Shown in pieces: positions 45,161-56,292 of a stretch of 64,000 bases of DNA (the first letter of the stretch is position 1; the number at the start of each line of letters is the position of its first letter). The stretch is from Sthenelais limicola (taxonomy: Eukaryota; Annelida; Polychaeta; Phyllodocida; Sigalionidae): NCBI GenBank assembly GCA_942159475.1, contig OW804097.1:52720986-52784985 (forward strand). The letters are read 5' to 3'. The notes beneath the pieces are model-generated. The model was given only the letters and a program-made list of their open reading frames with translations, was not told where the DNA came from and searched no databases. The position numbers and the translations under genes are program-made.

Positions 45161-47148
45161 TGCCTCTCACGTGCCTAGCAGTAATGTAAATATTGTGAAG
45201 GACAGAAGTCCAAAATATCTGACGAATCAACTTCATACATGACCACATGTTTGCCGACAAGTTTACAATCAAAAACAGAAAGACCTATAGAAATAGGAAT
45301 TAATTCCCAAAAGTTAATGTTATCATCCTCGTCGCACACTAGAGATTTCTTATGGTTGGCCCAATGGCCATGAACATCAAAGAATCGTACATAGTCAGGT
45401 ATAGTGTCAACATTGAAGAAACCCCCTAGCCATTGGTCACCCATGACAAAACCATATCCCGTACTACTGGCATCAGTGAAACATGTAGGCCCGGATCCGA
45501 AGTTAAACCTGATAATAGATGCCACACCATTAAATATGGATGCAAAATCAAGCCACCATTGGATATCTTCCTTGAACCCTGCAGATAATCTCACTCTACC
45601 TCTATCAGGCAAACCTTTTAGTTGGCATAATATTCTATGTGAGAAGGTACGCCCCCCTCGAACAATACGTGCACAATGTGCCAGAATACCTGCTAAACGT
45701 TGCAGTTGTTTTTTTGTTGCTCTAGTTTTACCTGCAAATAACCTTATCTCATGTTGAAAACGAGTCAATTTGTCAGAAGGTAATCGTAAGACCATGTCTA
45801 CAGTGTCTAATTCCACACCAAGATACCTAGTACATACAGAAGGCGATGAACATTTCTTCCAGGCTATGACAAATCCCATAGATCGCAAGAGATTTACCAA
45901 TACCACTTGTGATTTTTGACAATGTTCAAAAGAGTTTTCAACGCACAGAAAATCATCCAAGTAATTTACCACTCTCATATAACCTTGCCGATGCATACAA
46001 CGAACCACAAAGTTGGTGATAGAGTTAAAGATGTATGGTGTGCACCTTAATCCAAAGCAAAGGCGTGTATCTACCAGATAACACCATTGACCCTCTATGT
46101 ACCATCTAATACCTTGTAACTGTCTATGATCTGGGTTTACCGAAATACTTCTGTAAGCAGCTGATATGTCTACACTAGCAGTGAAATAACCAGGCTCTAA
46201 CAGAGAACTAACATAGTCAAGAGTTGTAAACTTGAAAGGCAACGCCGTGGTGTCCATATGATTGTTAATCGAAGTGTACAAAGGCCTTTTGCAATCTGTA
46301 ATTGGTCTAAACGACCCATCTGGTTTTGGAATAGCCCCTAGGGCGTGAACACATAAAGGTTTTTCATCTACCAATAAGTATTTACCGTCTGAAATCTCCT
46401 GTGAGATTAACTTATCCACAAAGGCAAAAGCCTCACCATGTAGTACAGAGTTGTAATTAGGACAATCGTATGATATAATATCTGCAATATCGTGGACTAA
46501 ATCAAACCCATGGACAATGCCATAAGCAATGAAGGTACGTAACCCTATGTCAATTTCATATTCTAGTTCTTCTAGCCAAACTTGAACACTCATTTGGTTG
46601 ACAAGACCACCAATACAAGAATCGTTTACCAGTACATTTCTAAACATAGGAACACTGGGACAATAACATGCGGGTACAAAGTCAACATGTGATTCAGCAA
46701 TACAACAATCAGTCACATCATAACATGCATAGCTATCTACTTCAGTGAAAAATGTAGTATCACACTCATAATCGACATCAATGTCAAGATCAACAGGAGT
46801 AACATAACCAAATGCTAAGGCTTCAGGGCCAGAATCATTATCAGAAACCTCCATGTGAAATAACAGTTCCGAATCGTCGACAACAGACCAGCCTTCTGGG
46901 GCTCCAAAGCGTGAAGGGGATCCCTCGAGAACACCAAGTCCTGGGTCGTTTCCAGCAGAAGGAGTGACTATTTCGCCATAATCATCAGTTAACCCGGCCT
47001 CAACAGTTGCAGGAGTGGTCAGACTAGAAGAATATACATCTGGATCGAGTTGGAAGACATCCAGGAATCCTGTAGAAGAAGATTTATGGGAATCAACAAC
47101 CTCCGCAGAAGAAAACGGAAGTTGATCGCCGCCATGACAGGTAAACAT
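45054..47148 (-). CDS. Pol of YR retroelement 2: reverse transcriptase and RNase H
   Basis: A 657-residue open frame (47148-45175). Residues 1-230 are an acidic linker with a cysteine-rich stretch around 140-170. Reverse transcriptase spans about 250-460, with 'SVDISAAYRSI' (325) and the catalytic 'NYLDDF' (395). RNase H starts near 550 with 'CFTDASSTGYG' (556) and 'NFWELIPI' (612). Compared with element 1, about 20 residues are lost near 640 together with the frame. The end of RNase H ('ITARHVRGIDNVCADRISR') continues in the frame 45272-45054 and leads into the recombinase. The stretch to residue 640 has no stop, so damage is recent or light. Confidence 0.9.
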
Positions 47149-47175
47149 AGGCAGGGTTCCTACAGCTGCATGACG

Positions 47176-47459
47176 TCATACATGGGAGTCCCCACGTTTC
47201 TCACGTGGGCACCCGACGGCCTTGTGTTTCTGCTTGCAGATACGACATGTATGACTTTTAGGACAATGCTCATCCGAACAGTTACGGTAATTCCACAAGA
47301 AGCAATTGTCCGCCGGATAGTCGTCAGGAGCAGTGTCAGTTTTGCTTTTATCCTTGTTCCTCTGCTTGTTTGACGCATTGGCAGTTGAATTCCCACGGCG
47401 GCCTTGACCTTGGTCTCGCTGGTCCCTATGTTTTGCCAAGGCAGCACCGTGAAAGTAAT
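47176..47459 (-). pseudogene. Gag C-terminus of YR retroelement 2
   Basis: Continues the gag cut by LINE4: 'YYFHGAALAKHRDQRDQGQGRR', then a Cys/His cluster 'CFLWNYRNCSDEHCPKSHTC' and 'CKQKHKAVGCP'. This zinc-binding pattern (C-x7-C-x4-C-x4-H-x-C-x2-C-x3-H-x4-C) is like that of DIRS-group Gag proteins and would bind RNA. It ends 28 bp before the pol ATG. Confidence 0.8.
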
Positions 47460-47463
47460 AGTT

Positions 47464-48866
47464 CAATTCAATTCAATTCAAATATCCTTTATTGCAAGAT
47501 CTTGATTTACAAATGGACGAACAAGTCTGACACTGGAGCGTGCCAGTTCTTCCGGAGTTTGCCATATTTCGTATCTTAAGATTTGTTACAGTTAGGATGA
47601 ACATGATAATCCCTTGCTAGGGTCAAACAACAAGTCGCTACTGTCGTAGACGTTAAAGGCCCCTTATAGGGGTGAATACAGAAATTAATAACTTAATCGG
47701 AGTGAGACAACAATTCACTAATATCAAAGTCATGAGATCCCTTATAGGGTTTTTGAGAGAAAGTAATCTAAACAACAACATTTTATGATATGATTAATAA
47801 CAGATGAAAGGTAGGCGATGTTACTAGCTTAAATGACAGGGTTGAGAGATTATGGTTTATCCCTCGTAATTAATAACAATATACATTTTGTTGGCCTCTG
47901 GCCCTGGGTGCAGTTTGAATTGATAAAGTACAAAGATAGATATTACGCTAAATAAGCGACTAGCGTCAGCGTGACACTGAAGGTGGATTGGGTGTTTAAT
48001 AGGTGAACACACAGTATTTTTGGCAGAGTTTATGAATTGGTAAGGCGAGGCAGTAAGACTCTAACCAGTGAGACTCTGACCTAGAAGATATAATAAATAA
48101 ATAAATAAAACACGACAACTTAGCCTATATTCTTGAAGATGTAAAAGCAGAGTGGTTCTAAAATGGGGTTAGTAGTTGCTGTGTATATTTCCTAAATGTA
48201 ATGCTATCTTCAATCTTATGTGCTACCGGCTTCAACTCGTTCCACCGTAGTCGAGATTTATATGTTATTGAATCCGTGATTTTACTGAGCTTGGAGGATA
48301 AGATGGTCATATTTCTTTTTCCTCTAGTATGGCTCCTAGTAGGTAAATCCCTACAATCAATATTATTCACGTTTTGGGCCAAGTAGAAGGCTATGTCTAA
48401 GATGTGTTTGTCTCTTCTTATTTGAAGAGGCCACACATTTAGAGCCTTATGTTCCCGGTCAACAATATCATATTTAGACTTGTTAAAAATAATTCTTAAT
48501 GCTAGATTTTGCTGGGATTGTAATTTCTGTAATAAGGCTTTTGGAGCCGAATCGTAAATAAAGTCACAGTAATCTATATTTGGGAGGATGGCTAGTTTGT
48601 ATATGTCGTGTTTTGCTTTACGGGTCAGAGAGTCTCTGGCCTTATATAATAATCTAACTTTAGAAGTTACTAACTTCAAGGTGTTCTGTACATGGGATCT
48701 AAATGTAAGCAAATCATCAAGGACTACGCCAAGATATTTGTACTCATCAACAATCTCTAATACATGAGAGCCAAGAGTGAGGTCTACTACAGAGGCAGAG
48801 AGTTTCGCTCTTGATACATAACTTAATGAGAATGACATGGCCTTGCATTTCGAGGCATTCAAGGAC
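47464..48866 (-). mobile_element. LINE4, 5'-truncated, inside the gag of YR element 2
   Basis: Carries the C-terminal half of a LINE reverse transcriptase, a ~690-bp 3' UTR and a (TTGAA)n tail. AGTT occurs at both junctions (47460-47463, 48867-48870), a 4-bp duplication. Gag coding sequence is continuous if LINE4 is removed ('DCDNRGCN' / 'YYFHGAAL'). Two further copies of its 3' UTR type lie at 39300 and 40040 on the plus strand. Confidence 0.9.
48158..48862 (-). pseudogene. LINE4 reverse transcriptase, thumb and C-terminus
   Basis: About 234 residues with 'NASKCKAMSFS', 'DEYKYLGVVLDDLLTF', 'LAILPNIDYCDFIYD', 'LQSQQNLALRIIF' and 'RLRWNELKPVAHKI'. These are the standard blocks after the catalytic palm of CR1/Jockey-group LINEs, and no stop interrupts them. 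Endonuclease and palm are missing because of 5' truncation. Confidence 0.88.
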
Positions 48867-48870
48867 AGTT

Positions 48871-49711
48871 GCAGCCTCTATTATCACAATCCGGAAAACC
48901 TGCAGCCCGATTCTTAAGAAAAGTGTCCACAACGTGATGGTCATAATTGGAGTATGCCCTGTCAATATAATCACCTTCTGTGGCGTGTCTGGTTACAAAT
49001 TCCATGTGAGACAAATAGGATTTGATATCACCACCAGTGGACAACAAATGGTTAGCGACCATTGTCATCCCGTACATTAGTTGTCGATAGGTGAGTTTCT
49101 TATGATCAAAACTTTTAAGCGCCACAGATTGCAAACCATGCTGATAATAGAATTCAGGCCTAAACACCATACCCGCATTTCTCTTAATGGTCTCCGGGTC
49201 CACAGCCAAGTTGATTTGCTGAAGGGCCAAAGCGACTGGGTCCGCAAGCCAAGCAGTAGTGAGGTTGGACACCGGTGGTGGTGGTCACGGCCTGGGCAGT
49301 GGAGAGCGATGGGGGTTGAGGCAAGTACACGGGAGAAGAGGCAGCAGCCGCTGTAGAGCCCAACGACTGTTGGGAAACACTCATCGTAGAGGCAGCCATT
49401 TTCGAGTGAAATGACAACAAAAGTCTCTCCATACGGTCCAACATGGAATCCATCCGAGCACTTTGATTGGTGAACTTCTGGCCCCAAGCCGCCAAGGCGT
49501 CTGATTCTGATTCTGATTTAACCTCGGTTTTAGGAAATGCCGACAACGTGTCCAAGTCTAGATAGGACTTCCAATTGTCAATGTTACCAATCGCATCTTT
49601 GGATTGTTCACAGGCATCCCTATAATAACGACACGTCAATTTAATAGTAGTTCCAGGGTGTGGATGCGCGTAACCGCAGGCTGTACATACAACCATCTTG
49701 AGAATAACCAA
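48871..49711 (-). pseudogene. Gag N-terminal part of YR retroelement 2
   Basis: Frame 49711-49184 starts near the A1 repeat with 'CTACGYAHPHPGT', a serine-rich linker and a coiled-coil-like stretch 'ARMDSMLDRMERLLLSF'. A frameshift near 49270 leads into 49272-48872 ('LADPVALALQQINLAV', 'SVALKSFDHKKLTYRQLMYG', 'GFPDCDNRGCN'), where LINE4 is inserted. The second part matches the gag remnant of element 1. Confidence 0.78.
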
Positions 49712-49744
49712 TATTTCAAGGTAAGAGAAAATTCCTACTCAGGT

Positions 49745-49894
49745 AAAGAAAAATTTCCCGTCCGCACACCTGGATACCGAGGCTCAGAATGGTTAGCGCG
49801 GGGAAATCCTAGCAACCAGGTAAACAACACATTCAGTTACCAGCACAACAAATATATATACATTATATCTTATGGTAACATATAAGGTGACATA
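49745..49894 (-). repeat. A1 repeat of YR retroelement 2
   Basis: 150 bp starting 'aaagaaaaatttcccgtccg' (plus strand), matching 43967-44114 with few differences. It forms the 5' terminus of the element and borders LINE2 coding sequence at 49895. Confidence 0.93.
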
Positions 49895-52644
49895 CGCCAT
49901 CTGGTAGGAAAATGCTTTCCCGTCACTCTCAGTAGACGGGCGTCATAGTGGTAGTGTATCCGCATCGTGTATTCTCGTTGGGTACCTATTAATCTCTGTT
50001 ATTGTATTGTGTTTTGTGTTTTTTTTCCCTATTAGTAGGAGAAGAAATATCTGTCTATTTTTTACCGACATTATCTTATAGTTTTTGTGCAGTTCTAGTC
50101 TCCCCGTTTGATAATTTGATCTTGTGGCTTTACGTAGAGCTCTATTTTGCAAGCGTTGTAGTTTGGCTAATTGGCCCCATGTACGTTAGGAAGGGTAGTG
50201 AGTAGTCTAGTATTGGGAGTATGAACGTTTTTACAAGTATCATAGCTGCATGAAGTGTTAAGAATTTTCGAATGCAGCTTAATTGATAAATTCTAAAGTT
50301 CAGGTTTCTTATGGTTATTTCCCATTGTGGTAACATGCTGACTCTTTCATCAATTTTTACCCCCAAGTATTCATAGTTTGTAGTTCTCATTATTATCTGG
50401 TTATTGACTCTCATAATAGGGGAATGTAGTTTCTTTTTTCGGCTGATAATAATATTTGTTTTTTTTCATATTCATTAAGATCTTATTCCTCACCGACCAA
50501 TCATGAAACGTATCTATCTCCGTCGTCATATTCCTACATATCTCATCTATATTCTTGCCTGTGTTAAATAATACCGTGTCATCAGCGTAGAGTATGTACT
50601 TACAGTTCATTTTTAGTGCTTTCAAATCATTGGTATATATTAAGAACAGAATCGGCCCCAATACGAAGCCTTGTGGGACCCTGCATGTAAGGGGCCGATC
50701 TGTGGATTCATTCGTACCGATCCTAACCCGTTGGCTTCTGCCTGTGATGTACGATTCGATCCATCGTAATAAGTCGCCCTTAATACCTGTATGCTCTAAT
50801 TTTTTCATCAATATTTCTAAATTCACACTGTTGAAGGCCTTACTGAAGTCCACGAATGTGGCTATCCCTATTTCTTTTTTATTTAATGCCTCGTCCATAT
50901 AACTAAGGAAATTTGCAAGCGCATCTGATGTTCCTCTACCTGGCATGAAACCAAACTGTGTATTTGCAATGATATTATTAACGTTTATGTGATTATAGAT
51001 AACTTTAGATATTAGTTTTTCCATTAGCTTACCCGCTATATGTATGAGTGTGATCGGCCTTATGTCATCTGCTTTTCTGGGTAACTCAACCTTCGGGATT
51101 ACTTTGCATGTGCTGCATTTCCAAATGTCAGGGAATACGCCACTTTGTATTGAAGTATTAAATATGTAAGTTAGTTCTCTGGCGGTTAAGCTGAAATAAT
51201 CCTTATAAATTCTGCTATTTATCTCATTACAGCCTGAAGGTTTGTTTATGTTAATTTGGTCAATCTCTTCCCTCACTGCTTCAACCGTTAGTGGTGCCAT
51301 CTGGAGCGGTGTGTTAATATCTTCTCCAGTGTAGATCGGAGGTCTATGTGGTATTTTTTCCTGAATTTTATCACCTATATTACAAAAGAATTTATTAACA
51401 TATTCAGCTAGTTCCAGTCCCTGTAGAGTCTTATCGTCCTTGTCTACTAATTGGCTAATTTCAGATTTCTTTTTTCCTTGTAGTTCAGATATCGTGCGCC
51501 AGAATTTTTTCCCGTCATTTTTGTTCAAATTTAAAAGGTTAGTGTAATATTCTTGTTTAGCTCTTTTTAGGTGCAAGTTAAATATATTTCTCTTCTGCTT
51601 AGCAGAGCGAGAGTCTTCATCCCGGCCGGTGGTTCTCGCCGTCTTGAAAGCTTTATCACGGTCTGCCGCCATTCGTGCAAGTTCTTTGGTATACCATTTC
51701 GGGCGTTCAGCTCTTATCTTGCAGTTCTTTAATGGTGCAATTTCGTCAGTTATTCTTTTCAGGTGGTCAAACATAACTCTCCATTGTTCCTTTACATCCG
51801 TCATCGTATATAAGTTATTCCAATCAATTAAATTCACTTTGTTTTCTAGTGTGTCTAAGTCATATCTATTCATGTTTATACCTTTAAATCTCGTCTTCTT
51901 ATATATACGTCTCACTTGTTTTATATTCAAATAAATCCCTTGATGGTCCGAGATGTTATAGTTTATCGCCCCTGTCCTGAAATCTTTTCTTATTTTTACC
52001 ATAAAGAAGTCAATTATGCTGTTTTTTTTAGGCCAACTCTGGTGATGCTATTCATGCTAATTATTAAGTCATGGTCCTTACAGAATGTGTCCAGTAATTT
52101 ATATTTCGGGTCTTGTGTTTCTAGAAGATCAATGTTAAAGTCACTGCAAATAATCATGTCATGTATCTCGTGGTCATTCTCATCTAATTTACCCATAATT
52201 GCTTTCAGTCCTTCTATAAATGTCGCCATTATTCGAGTTAGGAGGTCTATCATATGCAGATTATGAATTTCTTTCTTAGGTTCTCTTTGTCTATTATAAA
52301 AGCTTGCGCTTCAATATTATCATTCACCACATCTTCTAAATCGATTTCACGAGTTGTAAGGTTGGTACGTACATAACTACATATTCCCCCACCCGCTTTA
52401 CCAGAGGTACGATCAGCTCTAATGCACGCGTATTTGTAGTGTGATATTAAACTACTGTCAATTAGTTTCTTTAGCCAGGTTTCGCTCAAACATAATATAT
52501 CTGGCTCATTATATTATCAAGTATATCTATTCTAATCTGGTCAATTTTCTGCAGTAGCGATCCACTATTTAAAGGAATTATTTTAAAACCTTTCAGCTTC
52601 ATCAACTCGGTCCATGAATCGAGAGGGGGGTCAAGGGAGGTCAT
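49895..52644 (-). CDS. LINE2 ORF2: APE endonuclease and reverse transcriptase
   Basis: Begins at ATG 52644 with 'LKGFKIIPLNSGSLLQKIDQIR'. After a frameshift come 'LSETWLKK' and 'GKAGGGICSYVR' (52489-52250), then 'CSDFNIDLL' (the GDFN block with G lost), then a 533-codon open stretch (52002-50401). In that stretch 'ISDHQGI' ends the endonuclease and the reverse transcriptase has 'FVDFSKAFNSV' (383), 'VPQGFVLGP' (442, S changed to F) and 'YADD' (472). The thumb continues in other frames (50414-49943) up to the Ngaro-like insertion and ends at 43771. Endonuclease plus reverse transcriptase would carry out target-primed reverse transcription. At least four frameshifts disable it. Confidence 0.88.
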
Positions 52645-53396
52645 AGTCTAGTGGTTAGTGTAGCTAGGTATATCAAGACCAACTCTTTTAGTGGGGACCG
52701 TTTGACGGAGCATTCACTGAGTCACTTCTTGCTTAATCAAGATATGTTTTCTATCAATAGTCAATACTATTCAGGAAGATTGTTCATTCGCTAATAGTCC
52801 AGTTTTATAGGATCAGCAGGTCAGCTGGCGCGCGTACTTCTATTCAAAGTTACTGATTTAAGATGCTATGGCTGTAATTGGGGCATTGAACTCTTAGCGG
52901 TGTGCACCGCAATAAACCTTATACATCAGCATATCATTCATAATTGCATGATAATATGAGCGCTTATAGTTAGGGGTTATTCGCCTAGCGGTCTATCATG
53001 TTAATTCTGGATACCTTTATGGTGTTAGTACAGAAGGCATTATGTTAGTACAAATCCAGTCACATTTCAACATGAGTTCATATATTTGCTACTATAATAA
53101 TATTCTTAGAAGGTCAATGGAGGGCTAATTTACCTTACGTGTAACAGCTTGTCAGTGCCTGTTAGCGACCGTTTGGATGGTGTACTAACTGAGCAGAAGA
53201 CAATGTTTCAACAATTCTTATGTTCTCATTCCATCTTACCAAATTTTACCTATTCTTTACTTTCATATTGTGTTAATACTGTATAGTCTGAGTAGGGCTG
53301 AGTAGGGACTGCTTAGCGGAGCACCTATCTATGGATACAAATGCGCGCATTCACGTTCTACGTAAGGTCACTTTGGAATGGTCTATTCTTGAATTG

Positions 53397-54050
53397 TATA
53401 TTTAGTGATTCTTCTAGGTGAGAGGTGGAATTTTTCAATCTGTTTTGCCCATTCTCTGATTACCGTGTTGTTAGGATGAATACCATCTGGGATTTTGCAA
53501 AGCAGGTGCATAGGAACTCCCTTGTGAAACGTATGCGCTTTACTGATGAGATACATATGTGTGATGCCTCATCTCTCATTTAGCATTCGGATGTTTTCAT
53601 TGATCGTCCAGATAACGTTGTTTAACATATTTTGATGAGGTGATACAGTGGATTGTTTGGTTGCCCGTCCCAGTTCACAACCAATAAGCCCTCCTATTGC
53701 AATGTTGCAGTATCTCTGTTCAATTCTTAGCATTTCTAGCGCGTTCTCATATTTCTCGTCCATATATCTAGCGAGCGGTCCCTCTTCTTCCAGCTGTATG
53801 TCAATACGTTTGGTAATGGGATCTTTGGTGCATAGGTCGCATATATACCACCAATCAGAATCAAATTATCCGGTCTAAGTTCATCGATTATTCTTTTGGC
53901 CTCATATGCTAAATCAATAATGCCACGTCCAGGGAAGCAGTATGATATAATTTCCTGATGAGTAACTAAATAATCAATCAAATTACGTCCTCTTGAGTCA
54001 GCAACTACAATCGTTAAAGGCGAACTTGCCATTTTCGACTCTGTAATCAA
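53397..54050 (-). pseudogene. LINE2 SGNH/GDSL-type hydrolase ORF
   Basis: Starts 'PLTIVVADSRGRNL', a block I of SGNH hydrolases (GDS here ADS, serine kept), then 'PGRGIIDLAYEAKRIIDELRPDNLILIGGI' (blocks II-III). After a frameshift near 53770 it goes on with 'AIGGLIGCELG' and 'INENIRMLNER'. A TGA replaces tryptophan at about 53570, and then comes 'KIPDGIHPNNTVIREWAKQI' with the catalytic D-x-x-H block (53467-53487). Esterase-like ORF1 domains of this plan are known from CR1- and L2-type LINEs. Here it is a separate ORF between NADAR and ORF2. Role unknown, perhaps membrane or lipid contact. Confidence 0.75.
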
Positions 54051-54174
54051 AATAATTCATTATAATAATAAGATAAGTATCTGCAGAGTCACAAATTGAT
54101 TTATGGAGACTAATGATCAGCATATATCCCCAAGCTATCTTTCTCAAATGCATCTAAGGGATCTCTCGTATTAT

Positions 54175-55365
54175 TTATGCTAGGCTGTGGAGGGGAGCGA
54201 CGCTCTGGGAGGTAGTGCCCATTTGCTTGTTTGAAAGTGGGGTCATATTGTCTCGCCAAGTTTTGTTATCATGCTTTACTGCATCAGAATATTGGTCACG
54301 TCTAGACTGCCTTTTGGGCGCACTACTTACAGTGTTCGATGATCCACTGAGTCTTCTCTTACTGGACGACGATCGCTCTCTATGTCTGTCTTCTACTGGT
54401 CTTGTCAGTTGAGTTCTACGGTCAAATCTGTTTGTTTTCAAAACAAGTGTGGGAAAGGTAGTGTTCTCTCTAGGCATGGTCTCCACCGGTACAGCAGTAG
54501 GTCCAGGTCCCGCCGCCGCCTCGGCAGTTACAGCTGCTTGAGTGTCCATTTCAGTGTGTCCCTGGGTATCCTCTGTTCTATTTATAATCTCAGCCGGGGT
54601 CCTCGGAGGGGGGCGTGGCACATATGGACGCGTGTCTCTGTTATTGTTATTGTTGTAGAATGCCCCTCCTTGTTGCGTCTGGCGCTGGGCAAATTCAGCT
54701 CTCTTAGCGGAGTGACTGCGTGTGGAGTCGTTCTTTGGATCTTGATTCAAGTCCAGATTGGCCGCTGCTCTTTCTGCATTAGTGGTTCCTGTAAGATGAT
54801 GAGTCCTGATTTCCATTAGTATCTTGCCCACTACGTTAAATCCATCATGACTACCAGTCTCCATTTCATCCGAACCAAGCTTGCAGCCTGCAGCCCAGTA
54901 TCTATCCGTCGTTGCTTCACATAGTGCCTTATCTCTGGTTGCGACTAAGAAATCCAGCAATTTTGGGTTCTGTTTAAATTTCAGATCAAGGATGGCCTGC
55001 ATAATATTAATCTTCTCATCATTCCATCTATCCGCACTTTCTATCTCAGTTCCAATGGCTTTGGCTCTCTTTGCTGACTGACATGCGTAAATTTGCAAGG
55101 CACGATCTGCGTCTCCAAGCGTATTGGCACGAGCGTATTGATACGCCTGCTCTGCACTTTTGAATTTAAGACCTTTGATCATGATGTCACAGGGGTAGAA
55201 GTTACTAAGGGGAGAGTGTTGCGACTGGAAGTACAATCTCTCTCCTACGGGGACAGATTTTGCGTCTTCTAGTCTGAATCCCTCTTTCAGATTCTCCAAA
55301 TCACAATGTCGGTAGGTTATGTTGTCAATTTTGATGGTATCTTTCCAGATCTTTCCAACTTTCAC
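54175..55365 (-). CDS. LINE2 ORF1, C-terminal part: NADAR domain
   Basis: 396 open residues. It begins 'KVGKIWKDTIKIDNITYR', the small domain after the RRM of LINE ORF1 proteins. NADAR spans about 44-188: 'LYFQSQHSPLSNFYPCD' (44), 'SAEQAYQYARA' (70), 'AKAIGTEI' (101), 'LKFKQNPKLLDFL' (128), 'CEATTDRYWAAG' (149) and 'GFNVVGKILMEIR' (175). These are the conserved blocks of YbiA/NADAR proteins. The remaining ~200 residues are disordered, rich in N, R, S, P. The frame overlaps the preceding ORF1 part by 41 bp and is joined to it by one frameshift. NADAR proteins cleave N-glycosidic bonds of ribose- or ADP-ribose-linked substrates, and some remove ADP-ribose from guanine in DNA. Activity here is not shown. 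Confidence 0.88.
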   Translation of the reverse strand: MKVGKIWKDTIKIDNITYRHCDLENLKEGFRLEDAKSVPVGERLYFQSQHSPLSNFYPCDIMIKGLKFKSAEQAYQYARANTLGDADRALQIYACQSAKRAKAIGTEIESADRWNDEKINIMQAILDLKFKQNPKLLDFLVATRDKALCEATTDRYWAAGCKLGSDEMETGSHDGFNVVGKILMEIRTHHLTGTTNAERAAANLDLNQDPKNDSTRSHSAKRAEFAQRQTQQGGAFYNNNNNRDTRPYVPRPPPRTPAEIINRTEDTQGHTEMDTQAAVTAEAAAGPGPTAVPVETMPRENTTFPTLVLKTNRFDRRTQLTRPVEDRHRERSSSSKRRLSGSSNTVSSAPKRQSRRDQYSDAVKHDNKTWRDNMTPLSNKQMGTTSQSVAPLHSLA

Positions 55366-56277
55366 TCCACGTAACGAGTGTCCTTAAGTCTGATTTCTTT
55401 TCTGTCACGTCTTTAGGTAGGTCGGGGTTTATGTATACGTTATAACAGTCGTCCGTTTGGCGTAGTTCTCTCCTGTGTTTATAGAGATAGTTACGGGCTC
55501 CCAACGAATCTAATTTCACAAGCACTTGCTTTGTCCCATTTGCAAAAGAAGTAAGACGTTTCGCAAAGACGATGTTGTTTCTCATTAGCTCATTGTCGAT
55601 CTGTCCTAATATATAGTAACACTTGTATTCCAAGTCCTCATGTTTGTTATAGGTCACACCACTTAGAATGAGATTGTGTCTGCGTCTATCTACATCAATA
55701 TCTGCAACCCGCTCTTCAAGAATCTCATTACGTAATGACATTCTATTTACATCCTCTCTGAGCTTACAAATTTCAGATCGAAAGTCATGTTCGTTTTGGA
55801 TTAAGCTATCAAACTTCATACGGTGTGTCTCCGTGAATTCATGATTTTTGTTTACTGCCGTTCTGATTTCAGTCGGGGTAAATTTGTCATTTGGTAACTC
55901 GTGTAGTGCACGGCCAAACAAAGCACCGTCTTCGAAGTGTTCAGTGGGTTCTGATCGGAAATAACACTCCCCGTCTAATCTCCTAGGATTAGCCGGAGCT
56001 GTGAACGCCTCTCTGCCCGTCGCTTCAGTAACTATCGTTTGAGAAATCTTCGGCTTGGGTGGGGAGAACAGAATTAGTTTGTAATCTCCGTTCTTCTTTG
56101 GTCCCTGCTTCGATGGCAGGGATGGTGTGGATGATAGGTTTGGTGTGTTGCTGGGTCGGCTCGCTCCCTGAGGCGAGGTGCTTGGTGCTGCAAAAGGGAG
56201 GGCCTCTGTATACTATACAGAATTTAACACCATGTGGGCCGTGTTTTTCCCACTTACTAAGGTCATAGAAATTTCAA
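55325..56277 (-). CDS. LINE2 ORF1, N-terminal part: coiled coil and RRM
   Basis: The frame is open from about 56277, though without an ATG, to 55325. The first ~110 residues are low-complexity ('GPPFCSTKHLASGS', 'FSPPKPKISQTIV'). Then comes a coiled coil ('FRSEICKLREDVNRMSLRNEILEERVADID') followed by the RRM-type start 'RRRHNLILSGV' and 'VFAKRLTSF...QVLVKLDSLGARNYLYKHRREL'. This is the ordinary body of a LINE ORF1, a trimerising RNA-binding protein. It runs out of frame just where the NADAR part begins. The upstream zinc-finger frame may originally have been its N-terminus. Confidence 0.78.
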
Positions 56278-56292
56278 ATTTAGATGTTTTTT

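Larger units (their letters stand above)
43877..49894 (-). mobile_element. Ngaro/DIRS-like YR retrotransposon 2, complete layout
   Basis: Minus strand, 5' to 3': A1 (49894-49745), gag, pol (reverse transcriptase-RNase H), tyrosine recombinase, B1 (44186-44113), A2 (44112-43951), B2 (43950-43877). That is the full A1-ORFs-B1-A2-B2 arrangement of Ngaro-type elements. It has no LTRs and no obvious target duplication, as expected for recombinase-mediated insertion. It interrupts ORF2 of LINE2. Its own gag is interrupted by LINE4. Frameshifts in gag, at RNase H and in the recombinase make it non-autonomous. Confidence 0.92.

Noticed and set aside
54175..55365. A host or bacterial ybiA gene (horizontal transfer or contamination)
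   Set aside because: The NADAR frame is joined to a LINE ORF1 and flanked by the element's other ORFs on the same strand, and a second LINE has the same fusion.
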